The notes under the pieces were generated by a model. The model was not told the origin of the DNA. It worked only from the letters and a program-made list of their open reading frames with translations, and made no database searches. A stretch of 8,379 nucleotides of DNA from an uncultured Lachnospiraceae bacterium. Its GTDB lineage: Bacteria; Bacillota; Clostridia; Lachnospirales; Lachnospiraceae. How positions within the stretch are numbered: position 1 is the first letter of the stretch; each line of letters begins with the position of its first letter. The DNA is taken from assembly GCA_945788595.1 (NCBI GenBank), contig CALZMS010000032.1:1-8379 (forward strand). Direction: 5' to 3'. A program made the translations under genes and the position numbers. Shown here one piece after another: positions 1 through 4,188 of the stretch.

Positions 1-1
1 G

Positions 2-169
2 ACCCGATGCAATCACAAGCTCAGACGCCCTGTCTTTCTGGCAGAGCGGGAAGGTATCCGAATCAAGGGAATTCTGGCTGCGGATCTTATCCGTGTCAGT
101 TTTCCGGATCATGACTGGCAAAGCTTAAAACATCAATTTGAACAGGAGTTGAATAACTATCATGTCTGA
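2..169 (+). CDS. C-terminal end of an unidentified protein (partial)
   Basis: An open frame enters from the left edge and ends with TGA at 167-169, giving 55 residues that end in ELNNYHV. The text reads as real protein: it has a basic start, a hydrophobic stretch (IKGILAADLIRV) and a polar helical tail. The other two frames read less like protein. Its last 8 bases overlap the start of the radical SAM gene, so the two are translationally coupled, and the AGGAG used by the next gene lies inside it. I do not recognise the family from this fragment. By context it could be another member of the TrsS-type cluster, such as the nucleotidyltransferase or methyltransferase that I recall accompanying TrsS elsewhere, but nothing visible here decides that. 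Confidence 0.7.
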   Translation, partial: TRCNHKLRRPVFLAEREGIRIKGILAADLIRVSFPDHDWQSLKHQFEQELNNYHV

Positions 170-1619
170 ATGTTTTGAAAAGATCAAAAGTGTATGTCCC
201 GTCTGTCTGAAAACCATTGATGCCTGCAAAACTGTAGGTACAGACGGGCTAATCTATATGGAAAAAAGCTGCCCCGAACACGGTTCTTTTCAGACGCTGC
301 TGTGGGAAGGCGACCTGGACAGCTACCGGGCCTGGAACCGGGTTCCTGCGGGAAAAGTCACACCTGTGGGTGCCGTCCCGGTCAAAAACGGCTGTCCCCA
401 TGACTGCGGTCTCTGTGAAGACCATGAAAGAGATGGCTGCTGCGTTTTGTTAGAATTGACAAATCGCTGCAACCTTGCCTGTCCGGTATGCTTTGCCTCC
501 GCAGGAGAACAGTCCCCCCACGATCTGTCTCTGGAAGAGATTTCTGCCCAGTATGATATGCTGATGCAGCGGGGAGGTCCCTTTAATATCCAGCTTTCCG
601 GAGGAGAGCCCACCATGCGGGATGATCTGCCCGAAATCATTGCTCTTGGCAAAGAAAAAAGGTTCTCTTTCTTTCAGCTGAATACCAACGGTCTGCGTAT
701 TGCCCAGGAAGATGGATATGCCGAGCTTCTGGCCCGCAGCGGCGTCTCCTGTGTCTTTTTACAGTTCGATGGCCTGAATAACGAGATCTACCGTGTTCTC
801 CGGGGACGTCCTTTAAAAGAGCTGAAGCTTAAAGCCATCGACCGCTGCAAAAAGGCCGGTCTGCCTGTAGTTCTGGTGCCGACTGTAGCTCCCGGCGTAA
901 ATGATCAAGTCCTTGGTGAGATCCTTAAATTTGCCATTTCACAGATTCCCTATATCCGGGGCGTACATATTCAGCCTATCAGTTATTTTGGCCGCTGCGG
1001 TCTGACCGCGCCAAAAATGCGGCTGACTATTCCCCGGGTACTTTCCTTACTGGAAGAACAGACCGGCGGCCTGTGCAAAGCCACTGACTTCGGCGGCGGC
1101 GGCGCGGAAAGTCCCTACTGTTCCTTCCACGCCAGCTATCTTAGAAAAGATGACGGCACCCTGAAAGCCCTGCCCCGACGCCAGAGCCAGTGCAGCTGCA
1201 TGCAAAGTTCCGATGCCCGGCAGTTCGTTGCAAAACAGTGGAGCCAAAAGCCGCAGGAAGCGGATTGTTGCTGCGAAGATACGACTGCTGAGGTTTGCTG
1301 TGAGGATTCCTGCTGTTCTGAAATGCCTGTTTCTGACGATTGCTGCACAGACTCCTGCTGCTGCGAAACATCTTCTGACAACTGCTGTGCATCTTCCGTC
1401 TCCGATTGCTGCGACACCTCTTCCCTCGATGCATTCCTGCGAAAAGCCGAGGAGAACACATTCACCGTATCCGGCATGCTGTTCCAGGATGCATGGAACC
1501 TGGATCTTGACCGTCTGCGCCGCTGCTATATCTGCGAAGTGGACACTGAACACGGTATGGTGCCGTTTTGCGCCTACAATCTGACCGACATCAACGGAAA
1601 GGCTCTCTATCGCAAATGA
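162..1619 (+). CDS. trsS: Radical SAM protein, TrsS family, with a cysteine-rich insert
   Basis: A 485-residue radical SAM enzyme. The 4Fe-4S site is the CX3CX2C motif at C103, C107 and C110 (CNLACPVC), followed by the GGEP motif at 147-150, which contacts the SAM methionine. Further cysteines precede it: C12, C15, C37, then C78, C82, C85, C93 and C94. These resemble the extra metal-binding region of MJ0619-like radical SAM proteins. The QLSGGEPTMRDDLP block, the RGVHIQPISYFGR block and the C-terminal MLFQDAWNLDLDRL / PFCAYNLTD blocks match what I remember of the TrsS (seleno)protein family. No in-frame TGA is present, so this is not a selenoprotein form. AGGAG at 144-148 lies 13 bases before ATG. 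Residues 365-421 form a cysteine-rich insert reported separately. The gene overlaps its neighbours on both sides (8 bases upstream, 4 downstream), which makes it the middle of an operon with an adenylating enzyme. The reaction and substrate are unknown; a modification or methylation step is only a family-level guess. Confidence 0.85.
   Translation: MSECFEKIKSVCPVCLKTIDACKTVGTDGLIYMEKSCPEHGSFQTLLWEGDLDSYRAWNRVPAGKVTPVGAVPVKNGCPHDCGLCEDHERDGCCVLLELTNRCNLACPVCFASAGEQSPHDLSLEEISAQYDMLMQRGGPFNIQLSGGEPTMRDDLPEIIALGKEKRFSFFQLNTNGLRIAQEDGYAELLARSGVSCVFLQFDGLNNEIYRVLRGRPLKELKLKAIDRCKKAGLPVVLVPTVAPGVNDQVLGEILKFAISQIPYIRGVHIQPISYFGRCGLTAPKMRLTIPRVLSLLEEQTGGLCKATDFGGGGAESPYCSFHASYLRKDDGTLKALPRRQSQCSCMQSSDARQFVAKQWSQKPQEADCCCEDTTAEVCCEDSCCSEMPVSDDCCTDSCCCETSSDNCCASSVSDCCDTSSLDAFLRKAEENTFTVSGMLFQDAWNLDLDRLRRCYICEVDTEHGMVPFCAYNLTDINGKALYRK
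1254..1424 (+). other. Cysteine-rich CC-repeat segment within the radical SAM protein
   Basis: Codons 365-421 of the radical SAM gene encode seven clusters of two or three adjacent cysteines. They are C369-371, C379-380, C384-385, C394-395, C399-401, C408-409 and C416-417: 16 cysteines in 57 residues, separated by acidic and serine/threonine residues. At DNA level GATTGCTGC recurs three times and TGCTG many times, so the segment may grow or shrink by slippage or unequal recombination. It lies between the radical SAM core and the conserved C-terminal block that starts near SLDAFLRKAE. Metal binding (iron-sulfur, zinc, copper or selenium/sulfur carriage) is plausible but not shown. Confidence 0.8.
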
Positions 1620-2845
1620 AATGTTCAAACATAGATACCTGGATCTGCAAAACAGAACAGCTGACAGATCTGACAAGACCAACCCTGGAAAAGCTGCAGC
1701 TTAACCGCTTAAATGAGCTGCTTTCCCAGATACACACCTTCGGGAGATTCTATCATAATCTCCCGGAAAACCTTTCCTCCCTGGAGAAACTGAAAAATCT
1801 TCCCTTTACCACCCCCGAGATGCTGGCCACTCATAGTCAGAGCCTGCTTTTGACCTCCCAGTCCCAGATTTCCCGGGTTATTTCCGGCGCCACCAGCGGC
1901 ACCACCGGTCCGTCCAAACGAATCTTTTATTCCGAAAAAGATACAGCCAACACCATCGGTTTTTTTGCTGCAGGAATCTCGGAAATGGTACAGGCCGGTG
2001 AAAAGGTACTGATTGCTTTTCCCTTCTCCGGTGCCTTCAGCCTTGGTGATCTGATCGAACGGGCAGTTTTATCCCTTGACGCTGTTCCCCTTCGCCTGGG
2101 CAGCCGGAAAACCTATAAAGAACAGTGTGACTACATCTGTCAGAAACGCCCGGACGCTTACATTGGCTTTCCCGTCACGCTTCTGTCTGTAGCCCGCATG
2201 TACAGTGCCACACACAGCGATGCTTTTCCCATAAAACATGCCCTGATCTCCGGAGACGCCTGTCCCGAGGGCGTAGTGGAAGCTCTGGAAGCACGGTTAC
2301 ACAGCCAGACTTTCCCCCACTATGGTTCCCGGGAAATGGTTATGGGCGGTGCCATCACCTGCCCTGCTCACGAAGGCATGCATCTTCGGGAAAATCACAT
2401 CATAGGCGAAATCATCGGTCCCGACCTTAAGCCTGTCCCCGACGGCCAGTGGGGAGAGCTGGTCATTACCACCATCGGCATGGAAGCCATGCCCCTGATC
2501 CGCTACCGCACAGGTGACTACACCCGTTTTCTTCCGGATCCCTGCCCTTGCCAAAGCATCACTAAGCGCTTGGACAACGTCTCCCGGGGGAATGGTTCCA
2601 ATACTACCATAGAAGCGCTGGACAGTACCCTGTTTCCCCTGCCCACCCTGGTGGACTATCTGGCCGCGCTGCAGGACAATATATTACAGGTCACAGCCCA
2701 TACTCTGGATGGGCAGACAGCGCCAGCCATAAAATCCAGTGCCAGACAGTTTTTCCCTGATAAGGAGATATGCATACAGGAAACTCTCTGCCGCCCAGAA
2801 GATATGCCTCTCTACCCTGCCAAACGATATCTGATAACCGCATAA
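1616..2845 (+). CDS. AMP-dependent acid-CoA ligase-like adenylating enzyme (DVU_1553-type)
   Basis: A 409-residue member of the ANL (acyl-adenylating) superfamily, closest in layout to phenylacetate-CoA ligase. Motifs in order are the phosphate-binding loop SGTTGPSKR (94-102), HYGSRE (235-240, the YG.E core motif), GELVITT (280-286) and PLIRYRTGD (293-301), where the Asp normally binds the ATP ribose. A short C-terminal domain follows. Such enzymes activate a carboxylic acid with ATP and pass it to CoA or another thiol; the acid here is unknown. The frame opens earlier, at ATG 1568, but ATG 1616 overlaps the previous stop as ATGA, the classic coupled arrangement, with GGAAAGG upstream. Pairing with TrsS agrees with my recollection of the Desulfovibrio DVU_1551-1557 type clusters, where an AMP-dependent ligase accompanies TrsS. 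C310 and C312 form a CPC after the last motif. No convincing terminator follows. Confidence 0.82.
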   Translation: MKCSNIDTWICKTEQLTDLTRPTLEKLQLNRLNELLSQIHTFGRFYHNLPENLSSLEKLKNLPFTTPEMLATHSQSLLLTSQSQISRVISGATSGTTGPSKRIFYSEKDTANTIGFFAAGISEMVQAGEKVLIAFPFSGAFSLGDLIERAVLSLDAVPLRLGSRKTYKEQCDYICQKRPDAYIGFPVTLLSVARMYSATHSDAFPIKHALISGDACPEGVVEALEARLHSQTFPHYGSREMVMGGAITCPAHEGMHLRENHIIGEIIGPDLKPVPDGQWGELVITTIGMEAMPLIRYRTGDYTRFLPDPCPCQSITKRLDNVSRGNGSNTTIEALDSTLFPLPTLVDYLAALQDNILQVTAHTLDGQTAPAIKSSARQFFPDKEICIQETLCRPEDMPLYPAKRYLITA

Positions 2846-2921
2846 TGAGCCATCGGGCCATCGCCATTAGCCTGTCTATATAATTTTGCGCGCAAAGTAT
2901 ACTATTAAAATATATTTATTT

Positions 2922-2950
2922 TTGTATAACAAATAAAATCATGATAAACT
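2922..2950 (+). promoter_or_regulatory. Promoter of the small membrane peptide (toxin) mRNA
   Basis: A -35 TTGTAT (2922-2927) is followed by a 17-base spacer and a -10 TAAACT (2945-2950). TG at 2942-2943, one base before the -10, makes it an extended -10 promoter. The surrounding DNA is very AT-rich. Transcription would start near 2957, giving a leader of about 100 nt. A 4-bp stem, TCTC/GAGA with an AAAA loop (2958-2969), would sit right at the 5' end, as is common for stable toxin mRNAs. Confidence 0.6.
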
Positions 2951-2970
2951 GAAAATATCTCAAAAGAGAC

Positions 2971-3004
2971 AAGGTGTTACCATAACGGTAGGCGGCTGGC
3001 CCTT
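2971..3004 (+). repeat. Left copy of an imperfect inverted repeat (mRNA leader)
   Basis: The segment begins AAGGTGTTACC and ends GGCTGGCCCTT. Its reverse-complement counterpart is at 3252-3280, which read on the minus strand begins AAGGTGCTGCC and ends CTAGCCCTT. Both share AAGGTG.T.CC, ATA, ACGG and CT.GCCCTT, and the left copy is about 5 bases longer. Each copy lies near the start of its own transcript, so the sense mRNA and the antisense RNA start with similar sequences. Confidence 0.6.
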
Positions 3005-3047
3005 CTAAAAAAGGAGGGATGTAATAAAAGCCCTCCGGAAAGGAGGG
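3000..3047 (+). promoter_or_regulatory. Leader hairpins that sequester the Shine-Dalgarno sequence, with an alternative fold
   Basis: CCCTTCT (3000-3006) can pair with AGGAGGG (3012-3018) through 7 bp including one G-U. CCCTCC (3031-3036) pairs perfectly with GGAGGG (3042-3047) around a GGAAA loop, hiding the Shine-Dalgarno sequence of the 51-residue peptide. The same CCCTCC could instead pair with GGAGGG at 3013-3018, which would expose the real Shine-Dalgarno sequence. The two states exclude each other. The upstream AAGGAGGG is followed directly by ATG TAA (3019-3024), a start-stop pair. Pairing was read by eye; no folding energy was calculated. Confidence 0.6.
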
Positions 3048-3057
3048 TGGTGCGATT

Positions 3058-3213
3058 ATGATGATGGAGTATATTACACTGACAGAATTTATCCTTGCCG
3101 TTTTTGGATCCGGAGTTGCAGTTGGAAAGATTGTGGAGAAAATTGAGAGATTAGATCGCAGGGAAGAAAACCAAGCACATAAAAACACAAGCAAAAACGA
3201 CCGCCGCAAATAA
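3058..3213 (+). CDS. Small single-membrane-segment peptide, putative type I toxin
   Basis: This 51-residue peptide opens with three ATG codons in a row (3058, 3061, 3064). The first lies 10 bases after GGAGGG and is the best placed. Residues 5-26 form a hydrophobic segment (YITLTEFILAVFGSGVAVGK is its core). They are followed by a charged, helical, mostly basic tail (KIVEKIERLDRRE, ending NDRRK). A short hydrophobic helix with a charged tail is the usual design of Gram-positive type I toxins and the so-called holin-like toxins. Its setting fits too: its own promoter, a long structured leader with a hidden ribosome site, a terminator overlapping its last codons, and a convergent antisense promoter. 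I do not match it to a named family with certainty. Action at the cell membrane is inferred. A harmless small membrane protein is the alternative. Confidence 0.7.
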   Translation: MMMEYITLTEFILAVFGSGVAVGKIVEKIERLDRREENQAHKNTSKNDRRK

Positions 3214-3240
3214 GTCCTGACACGACTGGCGATCGTTTTT
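3193..3240. terminator. Bidirectional terminator at the 3' ends of toxin mRNA and antisense RNA
   Basis: AAAAACGACCGCC (3193-3205) pairs with GGCGATCGTTTTT (3228-3240). The stem is 13 bp with a single mismatch (C3201/A3232), and an inner AGTC/GACT stem (3213-3216 with 3224-3227) helps close the loop. A T tract follows in each direction: TTTTT at 3236-3240 on the + strand, and TTTTT complementary to 3193-3197 on the minus strand, continuing GCTTGTGTTTTT. In the minus transcript the mismatch becomes a G-U pair, so the hairpin is better for the antisense RNA. It overlaps the last codons and stop of the 51-residue peptide gene. Confidence 0.65.
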
Positions 3241-3251
3241 ACTTAAAAGAT

Positions 3252-3280
3252 AAGGGCTAGCCGTCTATCGGCAGCACCTT
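3252..3280 (-). repeat. Right copy of the imperfect inverted repeat (antisense RNA 5' part)
   Basis: This is the counterpart of 2971-3004 in opposite orientation. On the + strand it runs from AAGGGCTAGCC to GGCAGCACCTT. It contains the 8-base palindrome GGCTAGCC, which can still pair with GGCTGGCC (2994-3001) of the mRNA leader despite the inverted orientation. An mRNA reading through the terminator could pair its two ends through these copies. Confidence 0.6.
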
Positions 3281-3290
3281 CTATAAATAT

Positions 3291-3319
3291 ATGATAACAT
3301 GATAGGGTGAGCATTTCAA
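3291..3319 (-). promoter_or_regulatory. Convergent antisense promoter
   Basis: On the minus strand there is TTGAAA (3319-3314), a spacer of exactly 17 bases, and TATCAT (3296-3291). TG one base upstream of the -10 makes it an extended -10 element. This is the best sigma-A-like promoter visible in the window. It points into the 3' end of the 51-residue peptide gene, as expected for a type I antitoxin, and away from spmA. Confidence 0.65.
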
Positions 3320-3372
3320 GAATAAACAGTAGCTGATTTATATTCATATCTCCCTCACGAATGAACGCAAGA

Positions 3373-4077
3373 TCAACCTTGCCTGTTCATCATCTTGCAA
3401 AAAATAATCGCCACCCCCGTACTCACGGCCGTAGCCAAGATTCCCGGCCCCACCACAGCCGCCGGATCCACACTGCCATACTGGCTGCGGTAAGCGATCA
3501 CATTTACCGGGATCAGCTGCAGCGACGAAATATTCAGGATCAGAAATGTGCACATTTCATTACTGGCTACCCCCACGGGCATCCCGTCTCTGCGCCTCTC
3601 TCCAGAACTCTTCTCTTTTCCATTCTTCCTAGTGATTCCTGATTCCATCGTGTCGTCACTCTTCCTAGCACCTTCACTCCCCATAACATACTCACCCTTC
3701 CGCCTCTCCTCCTCAATCTCCTCCAGCGCCTCCATAGCCTGCAGCCCCGCCGGCGTAGCTGCCCAGCCAAGTCCCAGCACATTAGCTGCCATATTGACAG
3801 AAATCGCGTCCAGCGCCTCCTCACATCCTTTAAGCCCCGGCATCAGCCATACCAGAAAAGGCCGGACTCCCCTTGCCGCCAGAGAGACCAGCCCCGATTC
3901 TTTTGCGATCGTCATCAGACCATTCCAGAAAGCCACCACGCCTGCCACCGACAGGCATAGCTCCACCGCTTCCTTTGCGCCGTTAAGGCAGCCTTCTGTC
4001 ACCTCCGGCAGCGTACCGGCAAAAGCCGCATATACGATGCCCAGAAGAAGCATTCCGGCCCAGAGAAAATTCAACAT
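3373..4077 (-). CDS. spmA: Spore maturation protein A, with an extra charged linker
   Basis: A 234-residue membrane protein of the SpmA/nucleoside-recognition (Gate) family, which with SpmB affects spore core dehydration and heat resistance in Bacillus. The N-terminal segment (LWAGMLLLGIVYAAFAGTLP) is a membrane helix. Family landmarks are NMAANVLGLGWAATPAGLQAMEALE (about 95-119, with the ANxLGLGxAATP core), MCTFLILNISSLQLIP (175-190) and the final VVGPGILATAVSTG region. Between them, residues about 122-168 form a highly charged, low-complexity linker rich in E, K, R, G and S. The family usually has a much shorter loop there, so this protein exceeds the roughly 195 residues typical of SpmA. 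The start ATG has only a weak purine-rich upstream sequence. The expected partner spmB is not found downstream. The upstream gene ends 111 bases away, so spmA may be transcribed on its own. Confidence 0.88.
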   Translation of the reverse strand: MLNFLWAGMLLLGIVYAAFAGTLPEVTEGCLNGAKEAVELCLSVAGVVAFWNGLMTIAKESGLVSLAARGVRPFLVWLMPGLKGCEEALDAISVNMAANVLGLGWAATPAGLQAMEALEEIEEERRKGEYVMGSEGARKSDDTMESGITRKNGKEKSSGERRRDGMPVGVASNEMCTFLILNISSLQLIPVNVIAYRSQYGSVDPAAVVGPGILATAVSTGVAIIFCKMMNRQG

Positions 4078-4097
4078 AGTTTTTCTCTTTTTCTTAC

Positions 4098-4127
4098 ACT
4101 ATATGGTCCGATCAATATATTCTATTC
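4098..4127 (-). promoter_or_regulatory. Candidate sporulation-sigma promoter for spmA
   Basis: On the minus strand GAATA (4127-4123), 17 bases and CATATAGT (4105-4098) resemble the -35/-10 pattern of sporulation sigma factors (sigma-E or sigma-G type). The leader to the spmA ATG would be about 13 bases. B. subtilis spmA belongs to a sigma-E operon, which makes such a promoter sensible. The match is imperfect and the region is AT-rich, so chance similarity is possible. Confidence 0.3.
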
Positions 4128-4164
4128 CATATTTTTCTAAATCTGCCGCTTTTCCGCCAGTTAC
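4099..4164 (-). other. Protein-like open stretch between the MoxR gene and spmA
   Basis: In the 111-base gap the minus strand carries a 21-codon stretch without a start codon (VTGGKAADLEKYGIEY..., then TAG at 4101-4099). It reads like the tail of a real protein and is preceded at once by an in-frame TAG. It may be the remnant of a lost gene upstream of spmA, or chance. The candidate spmA promoter overlaps its end. Confidence 0.2.
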
Positions 4165-4188
4165 CTATGCAATCCGTGTACAAAAAAA

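Larger units (their letters stand above)
3190..3284 (-). ncRNA. Putative antisense RNA (type I antitoxin)
   Basis: A short RNA of roughly 95 nt is predicted from the minus-strand promoter at 3291-3319, starting near 3284 and ending at the shared terminator. It would be fully complementary to the 3' end of the toxin mRNA, including the last codons and the terminator stem. Near its 5' end GCCG and CGGC (3260-3263 with 3269-3272) form a small hairpin with a five-base loop, next to the self-complementary GGCTAGCC (3255-3262). Its 5' part also resembles the toxin leader. The existence of the RNA rests on promoter and terminator quality only, and the exact ends are estimates. Confidence 0.55.
3243..3347 (-). 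pseudogene. Short ORF after spmA, possible remnant of the start of spmB
   Basis: Twenty-five bases after the spmA stop, GAGG followed by an ATG at 3347 opens a 34-codon frame (MNINQLLFILEM...) ending with TAA at 3243-3245. This is the place, spacing and strand where spmB normally begins, and the first dozen residues look like the start of a membrane helix. The rest of the frame runs through the antisense promoter and the repeat copy, so it is unlikely to be a working protein. I infer that spmB was replaced or cut off at this point, but the ORF may be chance. Confidence 0.25.

Noticed and set aside
1568..1615. Upstream ATG extending the ligase by 16 codons into the radical SAM gene
   Set aside because: It lies within conserved coding sequence (PFCAYNLTD block), and the ATGA overlap at 1616 is the standard coupled start.
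162..1619. Selenocysteine-type TrsS
   Set aside because: No in-frame TGA occurs before the stop; the protein is a cysteine form.
1047..1682. 211-codon minus-strand frame opposite the cysteine-rich segment
   Set aside because: It shadows the radical SAM gene; its alanine-rich translation is what the complement of the cysteine-rich stretch gives in that frame, and it has no family motif.
2879..2884. TATAAT box after the ligase gene
   Set aside because: No -35-like hexamer is found at 16-18 bases upstream, and the extended -10 promoter at 2922-2950 explains the toxin transcript better.
2885..2896. Perfect palindrome TTTGCGCGCAAA
   Set aside because: It has no loop or T tract to act as a terminator, and nothing ties it to a known operator; it is probably chance in a short intergenic stretch.
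2846..3372. CRISPR array or insertion sequence in the intergenic region
   Set aside because: There are no regularly spaced direct repeats and no transposase frame; the repeat pair found is a single imperfect inverted pair tied to the small RNA locus.
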